From: Nitrosomonas aestuarii
Lineage (GTDB): Bacteria > Pseudomonadota > Gammaproteobacteria > Burkholderiales > Nitrosomonadaceae
Length of the DNA stretch: 47,563 bases
Assembly: GCF_003046585.1 (NCBI RefSeq)
Contig: NZ_QAAE01000023.1
Span: forward strand, 1-47,563
Direction of reading: 5' to 3'
Made by a program: the position numbers and the translations under genes
The notes under the pieces: model-generated
What the model was told of the DNA's origin: nothing
The model's database searches: none
Seen by the model: the letters and a program-made list of their open reading frames with translations, nothing else
Shown here: in pieces, positions 26,962 to 39,148 of the stretch
Layout of the letters: each line of letters opens with the position of its first letter
Numbering within the stretch: position 1 is the stretch's first letter

Positions 26962-28263
26962 ATGAAATGGCTTGATTTGCCGGTTGCCAAAAAAGCGCAG
27001 GGCATTATTCAGTTACCTGGATCCAAGAGTATTTCCAACCGGATACTGTTGCTGGCAGCATTGGCGAAAGGGACAACCCAGGTTATTGATTTGCTTGCTT
27101 CAGATGATACCGATTTTATGTTGAAGGCGCTGGTTTCTCTGGGTGTCAGTATTGCGTCTACGGGCGAAAACAGCTATCAGATCATTGGTGCCGAAGGCCA
27201 GTTTCATGTGCGCGATGCTCGTTTGTTTCTGGGCAATGCAGGTACTGCTTTTCGTCCGCTGGTGGCAGTGCTGGCGCTGATGCAAGGGCGCTATCAAATG
27301 TCGGGTGTTGCGCGTATGCATGAGCGCCCTATAGGCGACTTGGTTGACGCATTGCGCCAACTCGGAGCAGATATTAACTATTTGGAAGACCAAGGTTATC
27401 CGCCGCTGGAAATAAAGCCGGTTAAATTTAATCATGATAGCATTCACCTTACTGTAAAAGGCGATGTATCCAGTCAATTTTTAACTGGATTGCTGATGGC
27501 GCTACCGATTACTGGAAAAAAAGCAGTTATTGACGTGTCTGGCACATTAATTTCACAGCCTTATATTGCATTGACGCTAGCCCAGATGCAGCGTTTTGGT
27601 GTTGTTGTTGAACATGATTCATGGCAAAGATTTACGCTTCCTGCGCAACAATATTATCGTAGTCCTGGTCATATTACGGTTGAGGGTGATGCATCTTCGG
27701 CTTCATATTTTCTGGCCGCTGGTGCCATAGGCGGTGGTCCTGTGCGTGTGCTGGGTGTCGGCAGTGAAAGCGCACAAGGCGACGTTCGTTTTGTAGATGC
27801 ATTGGAAAAAATGGGGGCGCATGTCAGTATGAGTGAAAACTGGATTGAATCTGATTGTATACTTTCCAATCAGTCTCTACGGGCAATTGATCTGGACTGT
27901 AATCATATACCGGATGCGGCCATGACACTGGCTGTCGTTGCGCTGTTTGCAAAAGGAGTTACAACACTTCGAAATATCGCAAGTTGGCGCTTAAAAGAAA
28001 CGGATAGACTGGCGGCAATGACCAAAGAACTTCAAAAACTGGGTGCTCAAATTGAAATGGGTGAAGATTATCTGCGTATCAATCCGCCGGAAAATGGCTT
28101 AACCCCCGATGTTGCCATTGATACATATGATGACCATCGCATGGCGATGTGCTTTTCCTTGGTGGCTTTTGGAGCCCCCGTGCGTATTAATGATCCGGGT
28201 TGTGTGTCTAAAACTTTTCCTGATTACTTTGATCAGTTCAGTCGAATTGTTCAGTCTGGATGA
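26962..28263 (+). CDS. aroA: 3-Phosphoshikimate 1-carboxyvinyltransferase (EPSP synthase)
   Basis: A 433-residue enzyme of the shikimate pathway, joining PEP to shikimate 3-phosphate. Motifs: PGSKSISNR (about 19-27), [32 protein letters not shown], and [11 protein letters not shown]. All S3P/PEP-binding residues appear present. Its stop overlaps the cmk ATG (ATGA). In many betaproteobacteria pheA, hisC and tyrA precede aroA; here they do not. Confidence 0.97.
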   Translation: MKWLDLPVAKKAQGIIQLPGSKSISNRILLLAALAKGTTQVIDLLASDDTDFMLKALVSLGVSIASTGENSYQIIGAEGQFHVRDARLFLGNAGTAFRPLVAVLALMQGRYQMSGVARMHERPIGDLVDALRQLGADINYLEDQGYPPLEIKPVKFNHDSIHLTVKGDVSSQFLTGLLMALPITGKKAVIDVSGTLISQPYIALTLAQMQRFGVVVEHDSWQRFTLPAQQYYRSPGHITVEGDASSASYFLAAGAIGGGPVRVLGVGSESAQGDVRFVDALEKMGAHVSMSENWIESDCILSNQSLRAIDLDCNHIPDAAMTLAVVALFAKGVTTLRNIASWRLKETDRLAAMTKELQKLGAQIEMGEDYLRINPPENGLTPDVAIDTYDDHRMAMCFSLVAFGAPVRINDPGCVSKTFPDYFDQFSRIVQSG

Positions 28264-28958
28264 AGCAATTGATAATGTGCCGCTTAGACGAAGTCCCGGT
28301 AATCGCGATTGATGGTCCTTCGGCATCGGGAAAGGGAACAATCGCTCAGTTGGTAGCAAAAGAACTAGAATTCCATTATCTGGACAGTGGTGCTTTGTAT
28401 CGGCTGGTTGCATTAAAAGCATTACAGATAGGCGCTGCTGTTTCTGAAGAAAATAAACTTGCGGAAATAGCGGCAAATCTCGATGTTGCTTTTAAGGATG
28501 AGCAAATCTTTTTGGATAATGTTCCGGTCACTGATGAAATTCGGACCGAGGAATGTGGTTTAATGGCTTCAAGGCTTGCTTCATATCCGCTGGTCAGAAA
28601 ATTTCTGGTCATGCGTCAACGTGCTTTTCGTCAATTTCCTGGTCTGGTTGCAGATGGCCGTGACATGGGGTCTGTTATTTTTCCGGACGCGTTGCTCAAA
28701 GTCTTTCTCACCGCTAGTGCTGAGATACGTGCGCAAAGGCGATATAAGCAGTTGATAGAGAAAGGAATGAGTGCTAATATTCACGAATTGCAGAGGGATA
28801 TCCAAAAACGTGATCAACGAGACAGTAATCGCGGTGTTGCACCTCTGCAGCAAAACGCAGATGCGAGGTTGCTTGATACAACCTCGCTTTCTATTTTGCA
28901 AGCGCAGAATAGCGTGCTTGAATGGTACAGAGAATGCTGTGCAAGTAAGCGGGTTTGA
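28260..28958 (+). CDS. cmk: Cytidylate kinase
   Basis: A 232-residue CMP/dCMP kinase. P-loop GPSASGKGT at about 19-27, YLDSGALYR (CMP-site), [21 protein letters not shown] and the LID segment DQRDSNRG. The ATG used overlaps the aroA stop by four bases and gives a slightly long N-terminus; a second in-frame Met five codons later (before [14 protein letters not shown]) is also possible. Upstream of rpsA in the conserved order. Confidence 0.96.
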   Translation: MKQLIMCRLDEVPVIAIDGPSASGKGTIAQLVAKELEFHYLDSGALYRLVALKALQIGAAVSEENKLAEIAANLDVAFKDEQIFLDNVPVTDEIRTEECGLMASRLASYPLVRKFLVMRQRAFRQFPGLVADGRDMGSVIFPDALLKVFLTASAEIRAQRRYKQLIEKGMSANIHELQRDIQKRDQRDSNRGVAPLQQNADARLLDTTSLSILQAQNSVLEWYRECCASKRV

Positions 28959-29017
28959 AATGTAGCGTTCGGAAAAGAAGAGCGTATATTTTTCAAGCAA
29001 TTTTTTAACTAACCCAT

Positions 29018-29033
29018 CCTTTTTTAAAAAAGG
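29018..29033. other. Perfect 16-bp palindrome in the rpsA leader
   Basis: CCTTTTTTAAAAAAGG, perfectly self-complementary, lies 23 bases before the rpsA ATG. The rpsA leader is known to be autoregulated by S1 through folded, AU-rich structure; this palindrome could be part of it or a protein-binding site. Confidence 0.3.
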
Positions 29034-29055
29034 AAAATATCAGGTATTTTTTATA

Positions 29056-30765
29056 ATGACTACTGTTTCCACTGTAACAAAGTCCACAGAAAGTTTTGCC
29101 GAGCTGTTTGAAGAAAGCCTTGCGCGTCAAGAAATGCGTGCGGGTGAAGTCATCACAGCTGAAGTTGTGCGCGTCGACTACAATATAGTTGTGGTTAATG
29201 CTGGTTTGAAATCGGAAAGTTTTATTCCCGTAGAGGAATTTAAAAATGATAAAGGTGAGATCGAGGTTGAACCAGGTGACTTTGTCAGTGTCGCTATCGA
29301 AACGTTAGAAGATGGTTATGGAGAAACGCGTTTATCCCGTGATAAAGCTAAGCGCCTGACTGCATGGCATGATCTAGAAGAAGCTATGGAAAGTGGGGCA
29401 GTTGTAACCGGTATGGTCAATGGTAAAGTGAAAGGTGGTTTGACGGCTATGATCAATGGTATTCGCGCTTTTTTGCCTGGCTCGCTGGTTGATATCCGCC
29501 CTGTTAAAGACACAACACCTTATGAAAATAAGGAAATGGAGTTCAAGGTTATCAAGCTTGATCGCAAACGTAACAACGTAGTTGTTTCGCGTCGTGCTGT
29601 TCTTGAAGAAACGCAAGGGGCGGATCGTGAATCATTACTGGCAAGTCTTGAAGAAGGTTCGGTAGTGCAGGGCATTGTCAAGAATATCACTGATTATGGT
29701 GCGTTTGTGGATTTGGGTGGTATTGATGGCCTGCTGCATATTACAGACTTGGCATGGAGACGCGTTAAGCATCCATCTGAAGTTGTCAATATAGGGGACG
29801 AAGTAACTGCAAAAGTGCTTAAATTTGATCAAGAAAAAAACCGCGTTTCACTTGGTATGAAACAATTGACTGAGGATCCATGGGTGGGTCTGTCGCGCCG
29901 CTATCCCCCGCGTACGCGCCTGTTCGGTAAAGTAACCAATCTGACAGACTATGGTGCATTTATTGAAATTGAACAAGGCATCGAAGGGCTTGTGCATGTT
30001 TCTGAAATGGATTGGACGAACAAGAATGTTTATCCGTCCAAAGTTGTGCAGCTGGGTGATGAAGTTGAGGTGATGATACTTGAGATTGATGAAGAACGCC
30101 GCCGTATTTCGCTGGGAATGAAACAATGTCAGGTAAATCCTTGGGATGAATTCTCAATGAATCATGAAAAAAACGATAAGGTCAAGGGGCAAATCAAATC
30201 TATTACTGATTTTGGTGTTTTCATTGGATTGCCAGGTAATATTGATGGTTTGGTGCACTTGTCTGATTTGTCGTGGAATCAACCTGGTGAAGATGCGGTT
30301 TGTAATTATAAAAAAGGTGATGAGGTTGAAGCTGTCATACTCTCCATTGATGTGGAACGTGAACGTATTTCGTTAGGTATCAAACAGCTAGAGGATGACC
30401 CATTTAACAATTTTGTCGCTGAATATGATAAAAATAGTATTGTTGAGGGAACTGTAAAATCCATTGATGCAAAAGGTGCTGTTATTGCGTTAACTGATGA
30501 AATTGATGGATACTTGCGCGCATCTGAAATTTCACGCGACCGTGTTGAAGATATTCGTGCTCACTTGAAAGAGGGTGAGAAAGTGGAAACCATGGTGATC
30601 AATGTTGATCGTAAAAACCGCGCTATTAATCTTTCAATCAAGGCTAAAGACAAATCTGATGAAACCAGCGCAATGCAAAAAATTAAAGCGCCGGCAAATG
30701 CAGGAACAACAAGCCTGGGCGCGTTACTTAAAGCTAAAATGGATAGTAAAAATACAGAGCAATAA
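29056..30765 (+). CDS. rpsA: 30S ribosomal protein S1
   Basis: A 569-residue protein with six S1/OB domains at roughly 30-95, 115-180, 200-270, 285-355, 370-445 and 455-525, visible as repeated G-x-V-x-x-I-x-D-Y/F-G-A-F/V segments ([33 protein letters not shown]). The first two bind the ribosome and the rest bind mRNA. Full length compared with E. coli (557). Ten bases before ihfB. Confidence 0.98.
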   Translation: MTTVSTVTKSTESFAELFEESLARQEMRAGEVITAEVVRVDYNIVVVNAGLKSESFIPVEEFKNDKGEIEVEPGDFVSVAIETLEDGYGETRLSRDKAKRLTAWHDLEEAMESGAVVTGMVNGKVKGGLTAMINGIRAFLPGSLVDIRPVKDTTPYENKEMEFKVIKLDRKRNNVVVSRRAVLEETQGADRESLLASLEEGSVVQGIVKNITDYGAFVDLGGIDGLLHITDLAWRRVKHPSEVVNIGDEVTAKVLKFDQEKNRVSLGMKQLTEDPWVGLSRRYPPRTRLFGKVTNLTDYGAFIEIEQGIEGLVHVSEMDWTNKNVYPSKVVQLGDEVEVMILEIDEERRRISLGMKQCQVNPWDEFSMNHEKNDKVKGQIKSITDFGVFIGLPGNIDGLVHLSDLSWNQPGEDAVCNYKKGDEVEAVILSIDVERERISLGIKQLEDDPFNNFVAEYDKNSIVEGTVKSIDAKGAVIALTDEIDGYLRASEISRDRVEDIRAHLKEGEKVETMVINVDRKNRAINLSIKAKDKSDETSAMQKIKAPANAGTTSLGALLKAKMDSKNTEQ

Positions 30766-30774
30766 GGAATATTC

Positions 30775-31059
30775 ATGACGAAATCTGAATTGATTTCCCG
30801 GCTTGCGGCCCGTTTTCCGCAACTTGTGGCAAAAGATGCTGAGCTTTCCGTTAAAATGATCATAGATGCAATGGCAAAGAGCTTGGCTGAGGGTCAGCGT
30901 ATAGAAATTCGTGGTTTTGGTAGTTTCGATTTGAATTACCGTCCGCCGAGACTTGGACGGAACCCTAAATCTGGTGAAAAGGTGCAAGTTCCTGCAAAAT
31001 ATGTTCCGCACTTCAAAGCTGGTAAAGAAATGAGAGAGCGTGTTGATTACAAGAATTAA
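30775..31059 (+). CDS. ihfB: Integration host factor beta subunit
   Basis: A 94-residue HU/IHF-family protein: [14 protein letters not shown] at the N-terminus, the arm segment [15 protein letters not shown] with the intercalating Pro, and [12 protein letters not shown]. The position directly after rpsA and the beta-type sequence identify the beta subunit. It bends DNA at specific sites, including sigma-54 promoters, which makes it relevant to the RpoN promoter at 3338. AAGGAA precedes the ATG. Confidence 0.96.
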   Translation: MTKSELISRLAARFPQLVAKDAELSVKMIIDAMAKSLAEGQRIEIRGFGSFDLNYRPPRLGRNPKSGEKVQVPAKYVPHFKAGKEMRERVDYKN

Positions 31060-31229
31060 TTATTCTTATTCTATGAGATAAACAATATAAAAATTGGTTA
31101 ACGAAGAAGTGGGCGGTTTGATAAGTACATTATGTGTTTATCTTTGCGCCTGCTTGTTACAACAGGTTACACGTAGTAACTTATAGTATGGAATGGAAAC
31201 TTGTTTAAATCCTTTGAGTTTTATCTATC

Positions 31230-31436
31230 ATGCAACTAATAATATGGCTACTGCGTTTAATCGTATTTGTCTTTCTGGTTGGTTTTGCGGCAATTAATTT
31301 AGAAAATACAACTTTATTTTATTATCAGAATCAATCGTTAGAGCTGCCGCTGAGTGTCCTGTTATTAATTTTTTTTGCACTCGGCGTCATGCTGACAATT
31401 CTTACAACGCCGCGTAAAACTGATGCAAAAAAATAG
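31230..31436 (+). CDS. lapA: LapA-family membrane protein (DUF1049)
   Basis: A 68-residue protein with two helices (about 4-22 and 41-60) separated by a short NLENTTLFYYQNQSLELP loop, typical of LapA/YciS. LapA works with LapB in controlling LPS synthesis through LpxC. The usual neighbour lapB is not downstream; a 498-base gap and then tkt follow. A separate 170-base gap before it contains two small GTTAC/GTAAC hairpin arms. Confidence 0.82.
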   Translation: MQLIIWLLRLIVFVFLVGFAAINLENTTLFYYQNQSLELPLSVLLLIFFALGVMLTILTTPRKTDAKK

Positions 31437-31738
31437 CGTGTCAGTTACCCTGTTCGGATGCGGGCTGCATTAAGCGATTGGTTGCTTTGCGTTAAACAAA
31501 GAGCATATTGTAGAAACGAGCATTAACTGCGCACAGCAAAATTAATCGTCTCATATTCAATTTCTCTCCGTAAAATAATTCATTCAACTATTTGAGTGAT
31601 CAAGTGACTATCGATAGTGGTGCATATTCTGTTTAAAGTTTGATCCGGAATTTGTAGTTTGCAGCGAGAAATTTTTGTTACATTTCTATATATGTACCGT
31701 TGTAAAATGCCAACAAAAGAATCGTCGTTTTTTAAAGA

Positions 31739-31777
31739 AACTGATACTTTATATATTTGTTAAATAAAGTATCAGTT
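31739..31777. other. 13-bp perfect inverted repeat upstream of tkt
   Basis: In the 498-base gap between lapA and tkt, AACTGATACTTTA (31739-31751) and TAAAGTATCAGTT (31765-31777) form a perfect stem with a 13-base AT-rich loop. No T-run follows on the plus strand, so a simple terminator is unlikely; an operator or leader structure about 160 bases before tkt is possible. The rest of the gap shows no gene and no homologue of lapB. Confidence 0.45.
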
Positions 31778-31934
31778 GTTGTCTCAAAAATCATCTTAAG
31801 GGATAATATTCTGTTTTTGTGTTTAACCTTATGATCATATCAGTTAAAGATAATCGCTGATCAGGCATTTTCAGAAAAATTTAAGATTTGATTTAAAAAA
31901 TTTATAAATAAAAGGAATAAGGGAGTGAGTATCA

Positions 31935-33953
31935 ATGGATACATTCAAAGATTTTGAAGAGCCGGTATTTAAGAATTTGACCAGTGCCGTACGTGCATTG
32001 GCTATGGATGCCGTGCAAAAGGCCAATTCTGGTCACCCAGGTATGCCGATGGGTATGGCTGAAATCGCTGAGGTACTGTGGATACATCATCTCCGGCATA
32101 ATCCTGGTAACCCAGAATGGTTTGACCGTGATCGATTTGTGCTTTCGAATGGCCATGGATCCATGTTGATCTATGCGCTATTACACCTGACCGGTTACGA
32201 TCTGCCAATGGAAGAAATAAAAAAATTCCGTCAGTTCCACTCTAAAACACCCGGACATCCTGAATATGGCTATACACCGGGCGTCGAGACAACAACTGGA
32301 CCGTTGGGCCAGGGAATTACCAACGCAGTAGGCATGGCTTTAGCTGAAAAAGTGTTGGCTGCTGAATTTAATCGCCCAGGGTTTGATATTGTTAACCATC
32401 ATACCTATGTTTTTCTGGGCGATGGCTGTCTGATGGAAGGTATTTCACATGAGGCATGTTCTCTTGCGGGCACATTGGGTCTGGGTAAATTAATATGCTT
32501 CTATGATGACAATGGCATCTCAATTGATGGCCATGTTGAAGGTTGGTTTACTGATGACACGCCTAAGCGGTTTGAGTCATATGGTTGGCATGTGGTCCCC
32601 AATGTCAACGGTCATGACCCGGTTGCTATTGAGGCGGCTATTGAAGAGGCAAAGCGAGCAAATGACAAGCCGACCATGATATGCTGTAAAACGGTCATTG
32701 GCTTGGGTTCTCCGAATATGGCTAACACGCATGCTGTGCATGGAGCTGCATTGGGTGATGCCGAAATTGCGGCTGCACGTCCCCATATCGGCTGGCATCA
32801 TCCTCCTTTTGACATTCCGGATGAAATCTACAATGCTTGGGATGCGAAGGACAAAGGAAAGCTGCTTGAAGGTGAGTGGAATCAGAAATTTGCAGAATAT
32901 GCGAACAAGTATCCAACTGAAGCTGCTGAGTTTAAACGTCGTATGGCGGGTGAATTGCCTGCTAACTGGGCGACCCATGTCGAAGCGGTTGTAAATGAGG
33001 TAAATGGTAAAGCGGAAAATATCGCTAGTCGTAAAGCTTCACAAAATGCGATTGAAGGGTTGGCGCCTATGTTACCTGAATTGATCGGAGGGTCAGCGGA
33101 TTTGGCGGGCTCCAATCTAACTTTATGGTCAGGGTCGAAAGCCGTGGACCGCGAAACAGGTGGCAATTATGTTTACTATGGTGTGCGTGAATTTGGCATG
33201 AGTGCCATGATGAACGGCATATCATTACATGGTGGATTGATTCCGTATGGTGCCACCTTTCTGATGTTCTCCGAATATGCACGTAATGCTTTACGCATGG
33301 CTGCATTAATGAAGATACGTAATTTATTTGTTTTTACACATGATTCCATTGGTTTAGGTGAAGATGGACCTACACATCAACCTGTTGAACAAACCGCGAC
33401 CTTACGGTTGATTCCCAATATGGATGTATGGCGACCCTGCGACACTGTTGAATCTACCGTTGCGTGGGCACGCTCAATTGAACGAACAGACGGACCATCT
33501 ATATTAATTTTCAGTCGTCAAAACCTGCCATTCCAAAAGCGTGATACAGCTACAATCAAGTTGATTGATAAGGGTGGTTATATTTTGTCCGAGGTGAGTA
33601 GCGGAGAACCACAGGTGATTTTAATTGCGACGGGGTCTGAAGTTGATTTGGCAATGCAAGCCCAGAGCATATTGACTAAAGATGGTATTCAGGCAAGAGT
33701 TGTTTCAATGCCCTGTACAAACGTGTTTGATCGTCAGGATCGAGCATATAAGGAAAGTGTCTTGCCACGTGGCGTGGTGCGCGTTGCGATTGAAGCCGGT
33801 GTCACCGATTATTGGCGTAAATACGTAGGCCTGGATGGTGCGGTCGTTGGGATTGATACCTTTGGCGAGTCGGCACCTGCCAATGTTTTATTTGAGCACT
33901 TCGGTTTTACCGTTGCAAATGTGGTTAAAACTGTAAAGGAAGTGATCAAATAG
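31935..33953 (+). CDS. tkt: Transketolase
   Basis: A 672-residue thiamine-diphosphate enzyme transferring two-carbon units, serving the Calvin cycle and pentose phosphate pathway. Visible: [11 protein letters not shown] (about 33-43), [15 protein letters not shown], the ThDP motif from GDGCLMEG to [15 protein letters not shown], and the second-domain [16 protein letters not shown]. Length is normal. GGAG lies some 12 bases before the ATG. First of tkt-gap-pgk-pyk-fba, all on the plus strand. In autotrophs this gene is often named cbbT. Confidence 0.96.
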   Translation: MDTFKDFEEPVFKNLTSAVRALAMDAVQKANSGHPGMPMGMAEIAEVLWIHHLRHNPGNPEWFDRDRFVLSNGHGSMLIYALLHLTGYDLPMEEIKKFRQFHSKTPGHPEYGYTPGVETTTGPLGQGITNAVGMALAEKVLAAEFNRPGFDIVNHHTYVFLGDGCLMEGISHEACSLAGTLGLGKLICFYDDNGISIDGHVEGWFTDDTPKRFESYGWHVVPNVNGHDPVAIEAAIEEAKRANDKPTMICCKTVIGLGSPNMANTHAVHGAALGDAEIAAARPHIGWHHPPFDIPDEIYNAWDAKDKGKLLEGEWNQKFAEYANKYPTEAAEFKRRMAGELPANWATHVEAVVNEVNGKAENIASRKASQNAIEGLAPMLPELIGGSADLAGSNLTLWSGSKAVDRETGGNYVYYGVREFGMSAMMNGISLHGGLIPYGATFLMFSEYARNALRMAALMKIRNLFVFTHDSIGLGEDGPTHQPVEQTATLRLIPNMDVWRPCDTVESTVAWARSIERTDGPSILIFSRQNLPFQKRDTATIKLIDKGGYILSEVSSGEPQVILIATGSEVDLAMQAQSILTKDGIQARVVSMPCTNVFDRQDRAYKESVLPRGVVRVAIEAGVTDYWRKYVGLDGAVVGIDTFGESAPANVLFEHFGFTVANVVKTVKEVIK

Positions 33954-33976
33954 TATTTGATCAGCAAAGCAAATAG

Positions 33977-35017
<1,041 letters not shown>

Positions 35018-35127
35018 TTTGTGGTATCCTCATAGTTAATGAGGGTGATTGGAATGGTGCAGGAGTCACGGCTGATCAAGGCCGGGTACCTTTTGCCATT
35101 CAACAATAGTCTATTTAATTAAACAAC

Positions 35128-35165
35128 AATAAATAAAGGGTAGCACACGCTATCCTTTATTTATT
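35128..35165 (+). terminator. 16-bp stem-loop between gap and pgk
   Basis: Arms 35128-35143 and 35150-35165 pair along 16 positions (one G-T) around CACACG, with a U-rich 3' arm ending in TTATTTT. It resembles a terminator for gap or a processing or stability hairpin placed only about 10 bases before the pgk Shine-Dalgarno (GGAG near 35177). A smaller perfect 6-bp hairpin (CCTCAT/ATGAGG, 35028-35044) follows the gap stop. Confidence 0.65.
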
Positions 35166-35188
35166 TTAAGACAAATTTGGAGTGCACC

Positions 35189-36367
35189 GTGTCTGTTATC
35201 AAGCTTGTAGACCTGGATCTCAAAGGTAAGCGTGTTTTTATTCGTTCCGATTTAAATGTCCCTGTAAAAGAGGGTCAAGTGACGTCGGATGCACGCATTA
35301 CAGCCTCAATGGCTACTATCGTCCATTGCCTGAAAGCAGGAGCGAAGGTGATGGTCACTTCGCACTTGGGCCGACCAGAGGAAGGAGAGTGGTCAGAAGA
35401 AAATTCATTGAAGCCTGTTGCGGATAATATTGCAGTGCGCTTGAATAAACCGGTTCGTTTAATCAAGAACTGGGTTGATGGTGGTTTTGATGTGGCAGAT
35501 GGTGAATTGGTTGTGTTAGAAAATTGTCGCATCAACAAGGGCGAAAAGAAAAACTCAGAAGAGACCGCCCGGAAATATGCAAGTTTATGCGATATTTTTG
35601 TCATGGATGCATTTGGTACCGCGCATCGCGCGCAAGCATCGACCCATGGTATAGCGCAATTCGCGACTGTTGCGTGTGCAGGTATTTTATTGACCGAAGA
35701 GCTCGAAGCGTTGACTAAAGCTTTGCACGATCCCGCAAGGCCTATGGTGGCGATAGTGGGAGGTTCAAAAGTATCGACAAAACTGACTGTGCTTGAGTCG
35801 CTTTCAGAAAAGGTAGATCAACTGGTCGTAGGTGGCGGTATTGCCAATACCTTTCTTAAAGCAGCTGGAAAGAATATTGGTAAATCATTATGCGAAGATG
35901 ATCTTGTTCCTACAGCGAAATCGCTCATGGAAAAAATGATCAACCGAAATGCTTCCATACCTATTGCGGTGGATGTAGTTGTTGGGAAAAAGTTTGATGC
36001 TAATGAGCCTGCTATCTTGAAAGGCGCGGATACAGTCGCAGATGATGAAATGATTTTCGATATTGGGCCCAAAAGCGCGCAAGAATTAGTGGATATTATT
36101 ATGAAAGCGGGTACAGTGGTCTGGAACGGACCCGTAGGTGTTTTTGAATTTGATCAATTTGGTGCAGGTACCGAAAAAATTGCCCGTGCCATTGCCGAGA
36201 CAGAAGCTTTTACATTAGCAGGCGGCGGCGATACGATCGCAGCTATTCAAAAATATGACATATATGACAAAGTGTCGTATATATCAACAGCAGGGGGGGC
36301 GTTTCTTGAGTTTTTAGAAGGCAAAAAACTGCCGGCAGTTGAAATACTTGAAGCACGCGCAAAATAA
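35189..36367 (+). CDS. pgk: Phosphoglycerate kinase (GTG start)
   Basis: A 392-residue enzyme: [10 protein letters not shown] near the N-terminus, the hinge/ATP loops ([21 protein letters not shown]) and the closing segment with GGGDTIAAI. It transfers phosphate between ATP and 3-phosphoglycerate. Start set at GTG 35189, with GGAG about eight bases ahead and the family start [16 protein letters not shown]; an earlier start would add four residues. A stretch of seven G occurs near 36293. pyk starts 19 bases after its stop. Confidence 0.96.
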   Translation: MSVIKLVDLDLKGKRVFIRSDLNVPVKEGQVTSDARITASMATIVHCLKAGAKVMVTSHLGRPEEGEWSEENSLKPVADNIAVRLNKPVRLIKNWVDGGFDVADGELVVLENCRINKGEKKNSEETARKYASLCDIFVMDAFGTAHRAQASTHGIAQFATVACAGILLTEELEALTKALHDPARPMVAIVGGSKVSTKLTVLESLSEKVDQLVVGGGIANTFLKAAGKNIGKSLCEDDLVPTAKSLMEKMINRNASIPIAVDVVVGKKFDANEPAILKGADTVADDEMIFDIGPKSAQELVDIIMKAGTVVWNGPVGVFEFDQFGAGTEKIARAIAETEAFTLAGGGDTIAAIQKYDIYDKVSYISTAGGAFLEFLEGKKLPAVEILEARAK

Positions 36368-36386
36368 TTTTTCCAAATAAATTGAA

Positions 36387-37850
36387 ATGATCCGGCGAAC
36401 AAAAATTGTTGCAATTCTAGGCCCGGCGAGCTGCACAAATCCAAAAGTACTTGAAAGAATGTTACGTGCAGGCGTGGACGTGGTACGGATTAATTTTTCG
36501 CATGGAACATGTGAACAGCATATGAAATATGCTGAGATGACGCGTTCAGTCGCCCAATCGCTTGGACGAACAGTGGGTGTGCTGGCTGATCTGCAAGGCC
36601 CAAAAATACGTATTGGAAAATTTGAGCAAGGCAGAATCAAGCTGGAAATAGGAGATAAATTTATACTGGATGCTGCTTGTGAATTGGGCAATCAGGAAAG
36701 AGTGGGTCTGGATTACAAGGAATTGCCCAATGATGTAGAAACAGGGGCGACACTTATGCTGGATGACGGGCGCATTGTATTGGGTGTATCCATGGTAACA
36801 GGTGACCAGATCTTATGCGTAGTTGAACAAGGCGGCATGTTGTCGAATAATAAAGGGATCAACCGCAAGGGTGGCGGATTAGGTGCGCCAGCTCTAACCA
36901 GTAAGGATATAGAAGATATTAAAATAGCTGCTGAAATGAGTGCGGACTACTTGGCAGTTTCTTTTGTACGATCTGGCGATGACATTAGGCAAGCACGAGA
37001 AATGATGCTTGCTTCAGGTGGTAAAAGCCTCGTTATGGCAAAAATAGAGCGCTCAGAGGCGATTCTTGCCTTGGATGATATTATTGAAGCCTCGGATGCG
37101 ATTATGGTGGCCAGAGGTGATTTGGCGATTGAAGTAGGTGATGCTGCAGTCCCAGCATTACAAAAAAAAATGATACGATCTGCGCGCATCAACAATAAAC
37201 TGGTTGTGACGGCAACTCAGATGATGGAATCTATGATAACTAGTCCAATTCCGACGCGTGCAGAGGTTTCGGACGTGGCAAATGCAGTGTTGGATGGCAC
37301 CGATGCTGTTATGTTGTCGGCTGAATCAGCTGCTGGAGAATACCCTGTTGAATCTGTCGCGGCAATGGCAAGAGTTTGTCAGGAAGCTGAAAAGGAATAT
37401 TTAGTTAATGTGGACAGGCGGCAACCTTCTAATCATCCTGCTTCTATTGAAGAGGCTATTGCCAGAGCAACCATGTTTACAGCGACAAGTTTGCAGATTC
37501 GTGCAATTGCCGCCTTGACTCAAAGCGGGGAAACCGCATTGCTCATGTCCCGTAGAAGCTCGAAGGTGCCGATTGTCGCACTGAGCCCACACGAAAGCAC
37601 GCGCCGGAAAGTGACTCTTTTCAGAGGCGTTTATCCTGTGGAGTTTGGCGAAGGACTCAGTGATACTGAAATGATCTTGGAGCTTGCAGAGGATGAATTG
37701 CTCGAAAGAGGAATTGTGCGCAGTGGGGACATAATGATAATGACAATTGGCGAACCTATTGGGAAAACGGGTGGCACAAATACCATGAAAATCATCAGGG
37801 TGGGTGAGTGTAAAGCAAATGAAGACGACAATGCCGTAGAAAGTACATGA
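36387..37850 (+). CDS. pyk: Pyruvate kinase
   Basis: A 487-residue enzyme making pyruvate and ATP from PEP. Begins RRTKIVAILGPAS, with RINFSHG, LADLQGPKIR, the catalytic Lys in MAKIERSEAI, VARGDLAIEVG, TATQMMESM, DGTDAVMLSAESAAG and the C-terminal allosteric domain. The A9 tract near 37151 encodes Gln-Lys-Lys. No strong Shine-Dalgarno; proximity to pgk suggests read-through translation. Length is normal. Confidence 0.96.
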   Translation: MIRRTKIVAILGPASCTNPKVLERMLRAGVDVVRINFSHGTCEQHMKYAEMTRSVAQSLGRTVGVLADLQGPKIRIGKFEQGRIKLEIGDKFILDAACELGNQERVGLDYKELPNDVETGATLMLDDGRIVLGVSMVTGDQILCVVEQGGMLSNNKGINRKGGGLGAPALTSKDIEDIKIAAEMSADYLAVSFVRSGDDIRQAREMMLASGGKSLVMAKIERSEAILALDDIIEASDAIMVARGDLAIEVGDAAVPALQKKMIRSARINNKLVVTATQMMESMITSPIPTRAEVSDVANAVLDGTDAVMLSAESAAGEYPVESVAAMARVCQEAEKEYLVNVDRRQPSNHPASIEEAIARATMFTATSLQIRAIAALTQSGETALLMSRRSSKVPIVALSPHESTRRKVTLFRGVYPVEFGEGLSDTEMILELAEDELLERGIVRSGDIMIMTIGEPIGKTGGTNTMKIIRVGECKANEDDNAVEST

Positions 37851-37957
37851 TTGCATATCAATCCGGCACAGTTGATTTTGCCGAATCCATTAATGCTAAG
37901 AATGATTAACGTATTGGAAACATAAACATATCAAATTAATATTTTAAGGAGACGTAT

Positions 37958-39022
37958 ATGGCACTTGTATCATTAAGACAACTTTTGGATCACGCTGCAG
38001 AGAACGATTATGGATTGCCGGCGTTCAATGTAAACAATCTGGAGCAAATTCACGCCATTATGCAAGCAGCTGACGAATGCGATAGTCCAGTGATTATGCA
38101 AGGGTCTGCAGGTGCGCGGAAATATGCAGGCGAGCCTTTTCTGCGTCATTTGATTGCAGCTGCAGTTGAAGCGTATCCACATATTCCGATTGTGATGCAT
38201 CAGGATCACGGTGCGTCACCTTCAGTTTGTGTGAATGCTATTCGTAGCGGATTTTCAAGCGTCATGATGGATGGTTCTCTAGAAGCGGATGCTAAAACAC
38301 CCTCAACCTATGAATATAATGTAAAAGTAACATCAGAGGTTGTGGGTATTGCGCATTCGGTTGGTGTTTCGGTTGAAGGCGAATTAGGTTGTCTGGGTTC
38401 ACTGGAATCCGGTATGGGAGAGGCGGAAGACGGACATGGTGCTGAGGGTAAACTGTCTCATGATCAGCTGTTAACAGATCCCGAAGAAGCAGCCGATTTT
38501 GTCAAGAAAACAGGTGTGGATGCGTTGGCCATTGCAATCGGCACATCACATGGTGCCTATAAATTTACGCGTAAGCCAACGGGTGATATTTTGGCGATTG
38601 AGCGGATCAAGGAAATTCACCAGCGTATACCGAATACACATTTAGTCATGCATGGTTCTAGTTCAGTGCCACAGGAATGGCTGGAAATTATCCGTCAATA
38701 TGGCGGTGAAATGAAAGAAACCTACGGCGTACCGGTTGAGGAAATTCGGGAGGGTATCAAAAATGGCGTACGTAAAGTCAATATCGATACAGATATACGT
38801 TTGGCTATGACGGGTGCAATCCGCCGACATATGAGTCAAGATAAAAGTAACTTTGATCCACGCAAGTTTCTTAAAGAAGCAACCGCGGCAGCAAAAGATA
38901 TCTGTAGAGCAAGATTTGAATCTTTCGGCTGTGCCGGTCAGGCCAGTAAGATTAAAGTTATTCAGTTGGACGACATGGCGGTACGGTATGCAAAAGGTGA
39001 GCTAGATCCGGTCGTTAAATAG
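37958..39022 (+). CDS. fba: Class II fructose-bisphosphate aldolase, Calvin-cycle subtype
   Basis: A 354-residue zinc aldolase. Zinc/His motif [11 protein letters not shown] near 75-85, [40 protein letters not shown] and [11 protein letters not shown] (phosphate binding). Length and sequence style fit the Calvin-cycle subtype (CbbA). It forms fructose 1,6-bisphosphate or sedoheptulose 1,7-bisphosphate. AAGGAG is placed about eight bases before the ATG. Last gene of the carbon block. Confidence 0.96.
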   Translation: MALVSLRQLLDHAAENDYGLPAFNVNNLEQIHAIMQAADECDSPVIMQGSAGARKYAGEPFLRHLIAAAVEAYPHIPIVMHQDHGASPSVCVNAIRSGFSSVMMDGSLEADAKTPSTYEYNVKVTSEVVGIAHSVGVSVEGELGCLGSLESGMGEAEDGHGAEGKLSHDQLLTDPEEAADFVKKTGVDALAIAIGTSHGAYKFTRKPTGDILAIERIKEIHQRIPNTHLVMHGSSSVPQEWLEIIRQYGGEMKETYGVPVEEIREGIKNGVRKVNIDTDIRLAMTGAIRRHMSQDKSNFDPRKFLKEATAAAKDICRARFESFGCAGQASKIKVIQLDDMAVRYAKGELDPVVK

Positions 39023-39110
39023 TTGACAATAAATAAAAAATTGTTCTGTCCTGCACAAGGATTGATAGGTTTATTCAACTAATCATACTTTTTGAATACC
39101 ACAAATAGAA

Positions 39111-39148
39111 ATGGAGAATCAGACAAGGTTAATTGTCTGATTCTCCAT
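39111..39148. terminator. Perfect 16-bp palindrome at the fba/CYTH junction
   Basis: ATGGAGAATCAGACAA (39111-39126) and TTGTCTGATTCTCCAT (39133-39148) pair perfectly around GGTTAA. The converging CYTH gene's stop codon (39131-39129) lies in the loop, and its last codons form one arm. No T-run follows on either strand, so it may work as a terminator, an mRNA-end stabiliser for both transcripts, or a protein-binding site. Confidence 0.6.
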
